Below the pieces are notes generated by a model. The model was given only the letters and a program-made list of their open reading frames with translations, was not told where the DNA came from and searched no databases. From Ferriphaselus amnicola (GTDB lineage: Bacteria > Pseudomonadota > Gammaproteobacteria > Burkholderiales > Gallionellaceae): DNA of 64,000 nt. Of the stretch, positions 1-7,927 are shown piece after piece. Each line of letters starts with the position of its first letter. Positions within the stretch are counted from its first letter, which is position 1. The DNA lies in NCBI RefSeq assembly GCF_000974685.2, contig NZ_AP018738.1:930001-994000 (forward strand), in the 5' to 3' direction. The position numbers and the translations under genes were made by a program.

Positions 1-552
1 AAAATCATGCACCTCGCCACCCACGGCTTCTTCCTCAGCGACCAGTCGCGGAGCGGCCCCGGCACACGCGGTGCGATGGCACTGCAGGACACGGCTCAGG
101 CCACGGCCCGTACTTCCTCCGGTCATGAGAACCCGCTCGTACGTTCCGGCCTTGCCCTAGCGGGAGCGAACTATGCCGGTAAAGCCCAGGATGGGCTAGA
201 CGGCTTGTTGACCGCCCTCGAAGTCTCGGGCATGGACCTGCACGGCACCGATCTCGTCACTCTGTCTGCCTGCGAAACGGGTAGAGGCGAAGTTAAATCC
301 GGTGAGGGCGTGTTCGGTCTGCGTCGAGCTTTTGCGCTGGCCGGCACCGCACACCTGATGATGAGCCTATGGCCGGTAAGCGACGACGTCACGGCGCAAC
401 AAATGCAGCGCTTCTATCAACTGTACGGCAAGAAAACCAACCCCGCCGCCGCGCTAAGACAAGCTCAACAGGCCACCATCGCCGAGCTACGCAGCAAAAA
501 AGGACAGGCCGAACCTGCCCTGTGGGCGCCGTTCATTGTGCAGGGATGGTAG
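1..552 (+). CDS. CHAT-domain protein, C-terminal part (5' end outside window)
   Basis: The reading frame is open from the first base, so this is the C-terminal part of a longer protein. It carries the two CHAT (caspase HetF associated with TPRs) catalytic blocks: the His in LATHGFF near the start and the Cys in LSACETGRG around residue 95. It closes with the typical CHAT ending WAPFIVQGW. CHAT domains are caspase-like cysteine proteases, usually placed behind TPR repeats, and the missing upstream part probably encodes such repeats. A second, complete CHAT protein lies at 31159-35544, so the genome has at least two. The substrate is unknown. The family assignment is firm; the full architecture is inferred. 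Confidence 0.85.
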   Translation, partial: KIMHLATHGFFLSDQSRSGPGTRGAMALQDTAQATARTSSGHENPLVRSGLALAGANYAGKAQDGLDGLLTALEVSGMDLHGTDLVTLSACETGRGEVKSGEGVFGLRRAFALAGTAHLMMSLWPVSDDVTAQQMQRFYQLYGKKTNPAAALRQAQQATIAELRSKKGQAEPALWAPFIVQGW

Positions 553-580
553 CCACTAACATTTTGATAGGTGAGGAACG

Positions 581-886
581 ATGAAGTCTAAATTTCGCGT
601 AATTGCATTGAGCTTGATGGGGCTTATGGTTGTTGGCATGGGCTATTGCACTAGCAGCTTTATCGGTGCCGAGGCGCGGGTTAAGGCGATGTGTGAGCAA
701 ATCAAGCCCGGTATGCCGATTGCTGAGCTTCAAGCCTTTGGATTGGAGCACGGTTTAGGAGGGCTGCCGTTTCCTCAGTCAGGCATTAATTTTATGGTTG
801 AGAAGAAAACTGCGGGGCGCTTCGGTTGCAAAGTTGTACTTGAGGCTGGGGTAGTAAAGGACGTTGCCTATCAATTTTCAGACTAA
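581..886 (+). CDS. small exported or membrane-anchored protein, unknown function
   Basis: This 101-residue protein has a basic start and a hydrophobic stretch at about residues 7-28, then a soluble C-terminal part. The segment IKPGMPIAELQAFG recalls the short repeat of SmpA/OmlA-like small envelope proteins, but that is only a resemblance. The Cys at the end of the hydrophobic stretch (GMGYC) is not a good lipobox. Translation probably starts at 581 behind TGAGGAA. It lies 28 bp after the CHAT gene on the same strand and may be co-transcribed with it. Function is not recognised. Confidence 0.6.
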   Translation: MKSKFRVIALSLMGLMVVGMGYCTSSFIGAEARVKAMCEQIKPGMPIAELQAFGLEHGLGGLPFPQSGINFMVEKKTAGRFGCKVVLEAGVVKDVAYQFSD

Positions 887-1072
887 GCAGATGGGTTGAC
901 GATTCCGCCACCCCATCCGCACGCCTGATAAAAGAGGGGCTGAAAGCGTCTAAAGTGGACATTCTTTGTATGCAGTTGGCATCGCAGGCATTACAGCTCG
1001 TCGTTTGGAATAGTTCGCGTAGAGTGTTGGCTACACATAATTCAGTTCGGTAGTTTTGATAAGAGGAGTTCT

Positions 1073-1738
1073 ATGATGAAAAGGTTAGCGCTAGGTATGT
1101 GTTTGTTCTCCATGCTGATCGGCACGGCTGCTGCGGCATCCGTGCGAGAGCAGGGCGGAAATGTTTTCTATGTCGGCGACGATGGGCGGTCGCTCCAGCT
1201 CACGAAAAGTAAGAATAATGGCGGTGCCGTATTGTCGCCGGACGGGCAGCGAGTGGCCTATCTGCATATCAGACCCAAGAATGAGCGAGATCACGAGGTA
1301 TTCCGGGGTAAGGAGATCTGGGTGGTGGATGTGACGGGCAAGAACGCCAAGCGCTTGTTGAAGACGCGGATGGTAGATGAGGATGCCGAAGATGCCGCTG
1401 AAACTAGGCTGGCCCAGTTCAACTCACTGGCATTCTCTGCGGCGGGTGATCGACTGTATTTTCTCAGTGAGGGATGGGTGGAGCAGGATGCACTTCATGT
1501 TCTTAACTTAGCCACGGGAAAACAAAAATTTCTTACTGGTACAAACCAGTTCATTGTCATTCCTCGCGGGCGCTATGCCGAGCATCTTGTGATTGACGAT
1601 AGGTGTCACGAAGATTCGGCTGGAAAATCTGGTTGCTCCTTTCTGATAACTCCCGAAGGCAAGGAGGTGATGTCAGTGGGCGAGGAGTGGGAGCAGGCGA
1701 TGGCGTTTGTTAAGCGTCAAGAGGCTAAGAAGAAGTAA
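1073..1738 (+). CDS. exported TolB-like beta-propeller repeat protein
   Basis: This 221-residue protein has a signal peptide (MMKRLALGMCLF..., probable cleavage after TAAA-A near residue 22). The body contains WD40-like/PD40 strands of the TolB type, such as GGAVLSPDGQRVAYL, IWVVDVTGKNAKRLL and SLAFSAAGDRLYFL. Only about three blades are present, so it is much shorter than TolB and is not expected to be TolB itself. GAGGAG stands in front of the start. The stop codon overlaps the next start (TAATG), which suggests co-expression with the two genes downstream. It is likely periplasmic; partner and ligand are unknown. Confidence 0.6.
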   Translation: MMKRLALGMCLFSMLIGTAAAASVREQGGNVFYVGDDGRSLQLTKSKNNGGAVLSPDGQRVAYLHIRPKNERDHEVFRGKEIWVVDVTGKNAKRLLKTRMVDEDAEDAAETRLAQFNSLAFSAAGDRLYFLSEGWVEQDALHVLNLATGKQKFLTGTNQFIVIPRGRYAEHLVIDDRCHEDSAGKSGCSFLITPEGKEVMSVGEEWEQAMAFVKRQEAKKK

Positions 1739-2142
1739 TGAAGCTGAAATCAATTGGGGGCTCGTGCGGGATCACGATGAGCAATAAACGACCTCTGCCT
1801 CGCTATGTCTTTCGATACTTCTTCGATCCTGGCTCGGGCATTTGCCTGTGGTCAGACAATGATACGGCCAGAGAGAAATTTGATTATCCCGTGGAGCTGA
1901 GTGACCTTGGGCTGTCGGATGATCTTTTGCGCCAAGCCGTCGATCTCCTCGCGTGGTACGACACATCTATCGACTGGAGCTATCCTTCCAACCCATCGCC
2001 TTGGCCTGAGAGTGAGGTCATTCGGTTTCGTGACGCATCTCAAAATCTCCTTTCCGTGCTTCGCCTAGAGCTGGGCCCAGAATTTGAAATCCGTGATGAA
2101 TCCTCGTTATCTTTGGCCAGAACGGCTCCGGAGGGAGCATGA
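1738..2142 (+). CDS. hypothetical cytosolic protein, possibly immunity-type
   Basis: This 134-residue acidic protein lacks a signal peptide or membrane segment and is rich in aromatic residues and Asp/Glu (for example RYVFRYFFDPGSGICLWSDND). The start at 1738 overlaps the previous stop codon (TAATG), and the stop overlaps the next start (ATGA), so the three genes look translationally coupled. An alternative start is the ATG at 1777. Size, acidity and pairing with another small protein resemble immunity genes of polymorphic toxin loci, but no motif proves that. The family is not recognised. Confidence 0.5.
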   Translation: MKLKSIGGSCGITMSNKRPLPRYVFRYFFDPGSGICLWSDNDTAREKFDYPVELSDLGLSDDLLRQAVDLLAWYDTSIDWSYPSNPSPWPESEVIRFRDASQNLLSVLRLELGPEFEIRDESSLSLARTAPEGA

Positions 2143-2462
2143 AAACTCAGGTAGCGCAGGAAAGTGACGACGCCATATTCACACTCACGCTGCAAAACGA
2201 CGCGACTGATCGCTTTTTTTGGCTTCAAGACAAAAGAAGCGGTACGGTCTATTTTGAAGCCGAAGGCCAATATGTTGGCGGTGACGCCATCGTCAAGGAA
2301 TGCACGGTGATGCGCGATGGGTTGCACCTCGGACTTTCGTCGGGAGCAATCGTGAGTTTCTATTTTTGCAGCCTGTCACTTCGAGAATATCTTGGGGTCG
2401 TCAGCGCGTTGAAAAAGCTATATGCCGCCCGCCCGGTAGTTCTGGAAGTGTTTGATGCATAA
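2139..2462 (+). CDS. hypothetical small cytosolic protein
   Basis: This 107-residue soluble protein begins inside the end of the preceding gene (ATGA overlap), so it is almost certainly its translational partner. It looks like alternating beta strands (IFTLTLQND, RFFWLQDKRSGTVYFEAEG, LHLGLSSGAIVSFYFC) followed by a short C-terminal helix. There is no signal peptide and no recognisable catalytic motif. Function is unknown; with its neighbour it may form a two-component complex. Confidence 0.5.
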   Translation: MKTQVAQESDDAIFTLTLQNDATDRFFWLQDKRSGTVYFEAEGQYVGGDAIVKECTVMRDGLHLGLSSGAIVSFYFCSLSLREYLGVVSALKKLYAARPVVLEVFDA

Positions 2463-2778
2463 AATTCCGCGTGGCCGCTTCAGTGGTCACCGAAGGCTCT
2501 TAGTGCCGTGCCCACATTGAGGTGATAAACATGAAGACTGATTTTGCAATCGCCATACAACCGTCGCAGCGGTCAATTTCCGTGGGGCTTAGTGCTACTG
2601 TTGTGCACGTGGTTTATCCGCAGATTTTGGTTGCGTAAAAAGGATTGAGTCGGCGCAGATCTATTCCTGAAAGGGTTCTTTTTGATCGGGAGCTGACTAG
2701 CTCAAGCTGTGAGCAGGTGAACAACAGGTATGTGAAAATGGCGATTCAGTGAGTGCAAATTAGGTACGGGAGATGAAT
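2463..2778 (+). other. intergenic stretch with a possible 35-codon ORF
   Basis: No well-supported gene is seen here. A 35-codon frame runs from ATG 2531 to TAA 2638, with GAGGTG placed correctly in front of it. Its start (MKTDFAIAIQPSQRSISVGL) reads like the N-terminus of a small membrane protein that then loses its frame. It could be a decayed gene. The rest shows no clear promoter or hairpin. Confidence 0.25.
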
Positions 2779-3234
2779 ATGAAAAACGGTTTTCTGATGC
2801 TGGTGATGGTTGGTATGTTGATGCCCGTCGGCGCTCAGGCCGAGGATTGGCTGGTTACACCTGAGGAGGCAAGAAAGGAAGCGGTCATGCAGGCGGATGG
2901 AGTGGTCTATCGAGGGCGTTCGGCCACGGTTCCCAATTCTCCGCAAATCAGTTTGGTGAAGCCGGGTAATAAGTTTGTCAAAGCTCCGTTCGATATTGTG
3001 GTGAGTTTTTCGGCCAGTGATGGAGCAAAGATCGATCCGGCAAGTTTTAAGGTGCTATATGGTTATTTCAAAATGGACATCACCCGTCGTGTGGCGCAGC
3101 AGGCAAGTGTCAGCGGGGAGGGGGTGGTAATTAGTCATGCCAATATTCCGAGTGGCAAGCATCAGTTGCTGTTGAATGTGACGGACAGCATGAATCGCAC
3201 AGGGGAAGCCGAGATTCAAATTGAGGTGGAGTGA
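2779..3234 (+). CDS. exported protein of unknown function with an Ig-like C-terminal part
   Basis: I choose the ATG at 2779 (151 residues) because GGGAG at 2768-2772 abuts the alternative ATG at 2773 but is well spaced from 2779. A signal peptide is followed by probable cleavage at AQA-ED. The mature part has beta-strand character, with phrases such as VKAPFDIVVSFSASDGAKIDPASFKVLYG and HQLLLNVTDSMNRTGEAEIQIEVE that resemble Ig-like or cadherin-like folds in periplasmic proteins. No catalytic motif is visible. It closes the run of accessory genes that follows the CHAT fragment. Confidence 0.55.
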   Translation: MKNGFLMLVMVGMLMPVGAQAEDWLVTPEEARKEAVMQADGVVYRGRSATVPNSPQISLVKPGNKFVKAPFDIVVSFSASDGAKIDPASFKVLYGYFKMDITRRVAQQASVSGEGVVISHANIPSGKHQLLLNVTDSMNRTGEAEIQIEVE

Positions 3235-3276
3235 TTTGGGGCTAGACTGATCGGGGGGCGATGTCTCTGCGCAGAA

Positions 3277-3717
3277 TCAAAGTCGTAATGGCTTCACCGT
3301 CATGACGGCGGCCAAATCATCTTTCCACAGCGCTGGGTCTGCATCCACGAACAGCTCGATCTCGTTGCCGTCCGGATCGGCCAGATACAGAGACTGACTC
3401 ACACCGTGGTCGCTCATGCCGATCAGCGCCACGCCGTGTTCCTCTAGCCGCAGCTTCCAAGCACGCAACTCATCCAGCGAATTCCCTACCTTCAGCGCCA
3501 CGTGATATAGCCCGACCGCATTCGGCGCGGGGGAGGGCGCTTGCTCGCCCACTTGCAACAGGCCGATGTCGTGGTGATTCGTCCCAAAAGAAAAGAACGC
3601 CATCGAATCGCGGTAGCGCATCACCTCCTTGATACCTAGCACCTCGCGGTAGAACGCAGCGGTACGGTCAAGGCTGCGGACTTTTAGGACGATGTGGCCG
3701 ATAGCTTGGATGGGCAT
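3277..3717 (-). CDS. VOC (glyoxalase/bleomycin-resistance fold) family protein
   Basis: This 146-residue protein has the paired beta-alpha-beta-beta-beta modules of the vicinal-oxygen-chelate fold: IGHIVLKVRSLDRTAAFYREVLG at the start, GLYHVALKV in the middle and DPDGNEIELFVD near the end. Likely metal ligands are the His in IGHIV, the His in LYHVAL and the Glu in EIELFVD. The start at 3717 is chosen because AGGAGA stands six bases upstream; a longer frame to 3780 would run into a palindromic repeat and adds non-conserved residues. The substrate is unknown; ring-cleavage dioxygenase-like or glyoxalase-like activity is possible. Confidence 0.75.
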   Translation of the reverse strand: MPIQAIGHIVLKVRSLDRTAAFYREVLGIKEVMRYRDSMAFFSFGTNHHDIGLLQVGEQAPSPAPNAVGLYHVALKVGNSLDELRAWKLRLEEHGVALIGMSDHGVSQSLYLADPDGNEIELFVDADPALWKDDLAAVMTVKPLRL

Positions 3718-3734
3718 GGTGGTTCTCCTACTTG

Positions 3735-3810
3735 GTAGGGTGGGCACACCGTGCCCACGCGGATGTGATTGCTCGATCAACGATGGTGGGCAGAGGGCTG
3801 CCCACCCTAC
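3735..3810. repeat. palindromic repeat element with 12-bp terminal inverted repeats
   Basis: The element begins GTAGGGTGGGCA and ends with its exact reverse complement TGCCCACCCTAC. Inside are two hairpins: GTGGGCAC-ACC-GTGCCCAC at 3740-3758 and GGTGGGCAG-AGGG-CTGCCCACC at 3785-3806. It sits just upstream of the glyoxalase-fold gene. The organisation (outer inverted repeats plus two inner stem-loops, no coding capacity) is that of a REP/MITE-like element. A related design occurs at 5047-5117. Confidence 0.7.
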
Positions 3811-3850
3811 AGGGCTTTGCAGTGGGTTGAACGGAAGTATTTTTCATCAT

Positions 3851-3875
3851 AAATAAAGGGCAGCTTTCGCTGCCC
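3851..3875 (-). terminator. rho-independent terminator of the dnaK-dnaJ unit
   Basis: Read on the minus strand, GGGCAGC-GAAA-GCTGCCC is followed by TTTATTT, 14 bases past the dnaJ stop codon. The stem is seven G/C-rich pairs with a stable GAAA tetraloop. Confidence 0.8.
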
Positions 3876-3888
3876 CTCATTTCAATCA

Positions 3889-5025
3889 TCAACCAAAGAA
3901 CTCTTTCACTTTATCCATCCACGACTTCGCCCGTGGACTATGCCTAGCGTGGTCGCCGCTGCTGATGGCTTCGAACTCGCGTAGTAGTTCTTTTTGCCGC
4001 TCGGTCAGGTTGGCCGGCGTTTCTACCACGACATGGCAGTGCAGGTCGCCGAAGGCGTTGCTGCGCACGCCCTTGATGCCTTTGCCGCGCAGGCGGAATT
4101 GCTTGCCGCTTTGGGTTTCGGGCGGAACCTTGATGCGCGCAGTGCCGTCCAGCGTGGGGATGTCGATCTCGCCACCCAGTGCGGCGGTGGAAAAGCTGAT
4201 CGGCATTTCGCAGTGCAGGTCGTTGTGGTCGCGTTGGAATACGGAGTGCGCTTTGAGGTGGATGACCACGTACAAGTCGCCCGCCGGGCCGCCATTCGTG
4301 CCATGTTCGCCTTCACCGGAGAGCCGGATGCGATCATCGTTGTCCACACCTGCGGGAATCTTCACCGACAGCGTCTTGTGCTGCTTGACGCGCCCTGCGC
4401 CGTGACAGGTGCCGCACGGTGAGGTGATCTGCTTGCCGCTGCCGTGGCAACGCGGACACGCTTGCTGAATCGAGAAGAAACCTTGCTGCATACGTACTTG
4501 GCCTTGGCCGTGACAGGTGCCGCAGGTAGTGGGGCTGGTGCCCGGTTTCGCGCCCGAGCCGTGACAGGTGTCGCACTCGGCCATCGTCGGGACGCGGATC
4601 TGCGTTTCGGTACCGCGCGCGGCTTGCTCTAGCGTGATCTCTAGGTTGTAGCGCAGGTCAGAACCGCGATGGACATTGCTGCGTCCGCCTGCTCCACCGC
4701 GCCCACCGCCAAAGATGTCGCCGAAGATGTCGGAGAAATCGAAACCTTGCGCACCTGCACCGCCCGCACCGAACGGACTGCCGCCGCCCATGCCACCGGC
4801 CTCGAACGCCGCATGGCCATACTGGTCGTAGGCCGCACGCTTTTGTCCGTCGGACAGCGTTTCGTAAGCCTCCTTAGCTTCCTTGAAGTGCTCCTCCGCC
4901 TTCGGATTGTCCGGGTTGCGGTCAGGGTGAAACTTCATGGCCAGCTTTCGATAAGCTTTCTTCAGCTCATCCTCTGAGGCATCACGGTTCACTCCTAGTA
5001 CTTCGTAATAATCTTTTTTGGACAT
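3889..5025 (-). CDS. dnaJ: chaperone protein DnaJ
   Basis: DnaJ is the Hsp40 co-chaperone that stimulates the DnaK ATPase and delivers unfolded clients. The 378-residue protein has the complete type I layout. It has a J domain with the HPD triad at residues 33-35, then a G/F-rich linker (about 75-115). Four zinc motifs follow: [24 protein letters not shown] and CGTCHGAG. The substrate-binding C-terminal domains complete it. It lies downstream of dnaK on the same strand, separated by a palindromic element, and ends in a clear terminator. Length and motifs are normal. Confidence 0.98.
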   Translation of the reverse strand: MSKKDYYEVLGVNRDASEDELKKAYRKLAMKFHPDRNPDNPKAEEHFKEAKEAYETLSDGQKRAAYDQYGHAAFEAGGMGGGSPFGAGGAGAQGFDFSDIFGDIFGGGRGGAGGRSNVHRGSDLRYNLEITLEQAARGTETQIRVPTMAECDTCHGSGAKPGTSPTTCGTCHGQGQVRMQQGFFSIQQACPRCHGSGKQITSPCGTCHGAGRVKQHKTLSVKIPAGVDNDDRIRLSGEGEHGTNGGPAGDLYVVIHLKAHSVFQRDHNDLHCEMPISFSTAALGGEIDIPTLDGTARIKVPPETQSGKQFRLRGKGIKGVRSNAFGDLHCHVVVETPANLTERQKELLREFEAISSGDHARHSPRAKSWMDKVKEFFG

Positions 5026-5046
5026 GTTCAGTTACCACTGAATAGT

Positions 5047-5117
5047 AGGATGGGTTCCGCATTGCGAAACCCATCGTATATTGCTATCGATGGGTGTTGC
5101 TTTACTCAACCCATCCT
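5047..5117. repeat. palindromic repeat element between dnaK and dnaJ
   Basis: The outer ends are AGGATGGGTT and its exact reverse complement AACCCATCCT. Inside, 5049-5075 form a hairpin (GATGGGTT...AACCCATC) and 5089-5116 form a second one. The design parallels the element at 3735-3810 although the sequence differs. In the dnaK-dnaJ transcript it would fold into a two-stem structure and could attenuate transcription or stabilise the upstream message. Confidence 0.65.
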
Positions 5118-5131
5118 TCAGCGCTGGTTAA

Positions 5132-7075
5132 TTACTTCTTATCCTTCACCTCGGTGAACTCGGCATCCACCACGTTATCGTCCTTCTTGTGGTCGTTGCA
5201 TTGTTCGCCGGGTTCGCAGCTGCCGCAGCCCGCGTCGCCACCTTGTGCCTTGGCTTGCTCGGCGGCGTACATCTTTTCGCCCAGCTTTTGTGCGGCGGTA
5301 GCCAGTGCTTCAGCCTTGGCTTCGATGGCATCCTTGTCGTCGCTCTTCACCACTTCTTCGGCTTCTTTCAAAGCTGCTTCGATGGCGGACTTTTCGTCGG
5401 CGGTCAGTTGTTCGCCGTATTCCTTGAGCGACTTCTGAGTCGAGTGGATCAGGCCGTCGAGTTGGTTGCGGGCAGACACCAGTTCCATCGTTTTCTTGTC
5501 TTCGTCGGCGTGGGCTTCAGCATCTTGCACCATGCGTTCGATCTCGGCTTCGGACAAACCGGAGCTGGCCTTGATGGTGATATTGGCTTCCTTGTTGGTA
5601 GCCTTGTCCTTGGCGGAGACGTGCAGGATGCCGTTCGCGTCAATGTTGAAGGTCACTTCGATCTGCGGCATGCCGCGTGGTGCAGGCGGAATGTCGGACA
5701 GGTTGAACTGGCCCAAGCTCTTGTTGCCGGATGCGACTTCGCGTTCGCCTTGCAGCACGTGGATGGTTACGGCGGACTGATTGTCGTCGGCGGTGGAGAA
5801 CACTTGCGATGCCTTGGTCGGGATGGTCGTGTTCTTCTTGATCAGCTTGGTCATCACGCTACCCATGGTCTCGATGCCCAGCGACAACGGAGTCACGTCC
5901 AGCAACAGCACGTCCTTCACTTCGCCTTGCAACACGCCACCTTGGATACATGCGCCAACGGCGACGGCTTCGTCCGGGTTCACGTCGCGGCGTGGGTCGC
6001 GGCCAAAGAATTCCTTCACCTTCTCTTGCACCTTGGGCATACGGGTCTGACCGCCGACCAGAATCACGTCGGCGATGTCGGAAATCGATACGCCAGCGTC
6101 CTTCATGGCGATCTTGCACGGCTCGATGGTGCGAGCGATCAGATCTTCCACGATGCTTTCCAGTTTGGCGCGGGTGATCTTCACGGCCAAGTGCTTAGGG
6201 CCGGTCGCGTCAGCGGTGATGTAAGGCAGATTCACTTCGGTCTGTTGCGCGGAAGACAGTTCGATCTTGGCCTTTTCTGCTGCGTCCTTCAGACGTTGCA
6301 GCGCCAGCATGTCCTTCTTCAGGTCGATGCCAGATTCCTTCTTGAACTCTTCCACCAGATGTTCGATCACGCGCATGTCGAAGTCTTCGCCGCCGAGGAA
6401 GGTGTCGCCGTTGGTGGACAGCACTTCGAACTGGTGCTCGCCATCCAGTTCAGCGATGTCGATGATGGAGATGTCGAACGTGCCGCCACCCAAGTCATAC
6501 ACCGCGATCTTGCGGTCACCCTCTTGCTTGTCCATGCCGAAAGCCAGCGCAGCAGCGGTAGGCTCGTTGATGATGCGTTTCACTTCCAGACCAGCGATAC
6601 GGCCTGCGTCCTTGGTGGCTTGGCGTTGGCTATCGTTGAAGTAGGCCGGTACGGTGATGACCGCTTCGGTGACTTCTTCGCCCAGATAGTCTTCGGCGGT
6701 CTTCTTCATCTTGACCAGCACTTGCGCGGAGATCTCAGGCGCAGAGATGTCCTTGTCGCGCACCTTCACCCAAGCGTCGCCGTTCTTGGCCTTGACGATT
6801 TCGTAGGGCACCATGCCGATGTCCTTCTGCACCATCGGCTCGTCGAAACGACGACCGATCAGGCGCTTCACGCCGTACAGCGTGCTCTTTGGGTTGGTGA
6901 CCGCCTGACGCTTGGCCGACGCGCCGACCAGAATCTCGCCATCTTCGGTGTAAGCGATGATGGACGGTGTGGTACGCGCGCCTTCCGCGTTCTCGATCAC
7001 CTTCGGCTTGCCGTTCTCCATCACGGCCACGCAAGAGTTCGTTGTACCCAAGTCAATACCAATGATCTTTCCCAT
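5132..7075 (-). CDS. dnaK: chaperone protein DnaK (Hsp70)
   Basis: DnaK is the ATP-dependent Hsp70 chaperone working with DnaJ and GrpE. At 647 residues it has the full nucleotide-binding domain (GIDLGTTNS at the start, [11 protein letters not shown] near residue 195, [10 protein letters not shown] near 340), the linker ([15 protein letters not shown]) and the substrate-binding domain. The C-terminus ends in the usual [13 protein letters not shown]. The preceding tail is odd: where many DnaKs have a Gly/Ala-rich linker, this one has Cys617, Cys620, Cys626 and His629 in [14 protein letters not shown]. It lies between grpE and dnaJ on the same strand. Confidence 0.99.
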   Translation of the reverse strand: MGKIIGIDLGTTNSCVAVMENGKPKVIENAEGARTTPSIIAYTEDGEILVGASAKRQAVTNPKSTLYGVKRLIGRRFDEPMVQKDIGMVPYEIVKAKNGDAWVKVRDKDISAPEISAQVLVKMKKTAEDYLGEEVTEAVITVPAYFNDSQRQATKDAGRIAGLEVKRIINEPTAAALAFGMDKQEGDRKIAVYDLGGGTFDISIIDIAELDGEHQFEVLSTNGDTFLGGEDFDMRVIEHLVEEFKKESGIDLKKDMLALQRLKDAAEKAKIELSSAQQTEVNLPYITADATGPKHLAVKITRAKLESIVEDLIARTIEPCKIAMKDAGVSISDIADVILVGGQTRMPKVQEKVKEFFGRDPRRDVNPDEAVAVGACIQGGVLQGEVKDVLLLDVTPLSLGIETMGSVMTKLIKKNTTIPTKASQVFSTADDNQSAVTIHVLQGEREVASGNKSLGQFNLSDIPPAPRGMPQIEVTFNIDANGILHVSAKDKATNKEANITIKASSGLSEAEIERMVQDAEAHADEDKKTMELVSARNQLDGLIHSTQKSLKEYGEQLTADEKSAIEAALKEAEEVVKSDDKDAIEAKAEALATAAQKLGEKMYAAEQAKAQGGDAGCGSCEPGEQCNDHKKDDNVVDAEFTEVKDKK

Positions 7076-7160
7076 TTTATTTCCTTTCAGTTGAATTGGT
7101 TGATTCCGATGTCGCCCAAGATGGGGCGGCTTCTTTGTATTTCAAGTGTTCTTTTTAGTG

Positions 7161-7193
7161 AAGGGAGAAGAGGGAAGGGGGAAGGGGGAAGGG
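7161..7193 (+). repeat. G-tract repeat in the grpE-dnaK intergenic region
   Basis: Five runs of three to five G separated by A-rich spacers (units like GGGGGAA repeated) lie within the 204-bp gap between grpE and dnaK. The G-rich strand is the one not represented in the dnaK message; the transcript would be C-rich here. The tract could form a G-quadruplex in DNA, or may simply be a simple-sequence repeat. Confidence 0.5.
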
Positions 7194-7279
7194 TAAAACC
7201 TCGCTCACCTGATTTGGAGAGAGGGTTTGCACTCTTCTACTTCCCCCTTGAGCGCCAAGGGCGCGATCCCTTCCCGCTG

Positions 7280-7795
7280 TCAGCCCTTCGACACCATCAC
7301 CAGTGCCGGACGCAGCACGCGCTCGTTCAGCGTGTAACCCTTTTGCATCACGCTCGCCACGGTGTTGGCGGGCAGTTCGCTGTCGATCATGCCGATGGCT
7401 TGGTGCTTGTGCGGGTCGAGCTTCTCGCCGACCGGGTTGATCTCTTTGATGTTGAACTTCTCGAACACGCTGGTGAGCTGTTTCAGCGTTAGCTCCATGC
7501 CACTCTTGAAGCTCTCCACGTTCTCAGTGGTCACGGCCAAGCCAGCTTCCAAGCTGTCTTTCACCGCCAGCACTTCGTTGGAGAAGCGCTCCACGGCGAA
7601 CTTCTGCGCCTTACTCACGTCTTCGGAGGCGCGGCGGCGGATGTTCTCGCCCTCAGCCTTGGCGTACATCCAAGCGTCGTAATGCTCCTGCGCCTTGCGT
7701 TCAGCGAGTTGCAGCAGCTCTTCCATGCTGGGGGTGGTGTCGGGGGCTACGGTCTGTTCGGTGGTGGGTGCGGCAGTTGCTTCGGTGTTTTCCAT
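7280..7795 (-). CDS. grpE: GrpE nucleotide exchange factor
   Basis: GrpE releases ADP from DnaK. The 171-residue protein has an acidic, Thr/Pro-rich N-terminus, a long helical region (about 30-110) and the C-terminal signature around [19 protein letters not shown]. The frame is open much further upstream, but the start at 7795 is set by GGAG six bases before the ATG and by homology to the family. A sigma-32-type promoter lies immediately upstream, and dnaK and dnaJ follow in order. Confidence 0.97.
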   Translation of the reverse strand: MENTEATAAPTTEQTVAPDTTPSMEELLQLAERKAQEHYDAWMYAKAEGENIRRRASEDVSKAQKFAVERFSNEVLAVKDSLEAGLAVTTENVESFKSGMELTLKQLTSVFEKFNIKEINPVGEKLDPHKHQAIGMIDSELPANTVASVMQKGYTLNERVLRPALVMVSKG

Positions 7796-7822
7796 CGTGC
7801 TCTCCAAATAAACGTGGAGGCA

Positions 7823-7850
7823 AGATGGGCATATTTTTTTCTGTTTCAAG
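7823..7850 (-). promoter_or_regulatory. sigma-32 (RpoH) heat-shock promoter for grpE-dnaK-dnaJ
   Basis: On the minus strand CTTGAA (the sigma-32 -35 consensus core) is followed after 14 bases by GCCCATCT, close to the CCCCATNT -10 consensus. The grpE start codon is about 28 bases downstream of the -10 box. The match comes from reading the sequence; no mapping data are available. Confidence 0.75.
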
Positions 7851-7927
7851 AGCCGATGGTAAATATTTTTTCCCGCATGAGATAATCCACGACCGCGGGA
7901 GCCTTCTGCTATGCCTGCTGTGAAATT

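Noticed and set aside
5189-7492. A 767-codon open frame on the plus strand opposite dnaK and grpE
   Set aside because: It is fully antisense to dnaK, whose codon bias creates such frames. It has no ribosome site, and its composition (His/Gly/Phe/Val-rich) is not protein-like.
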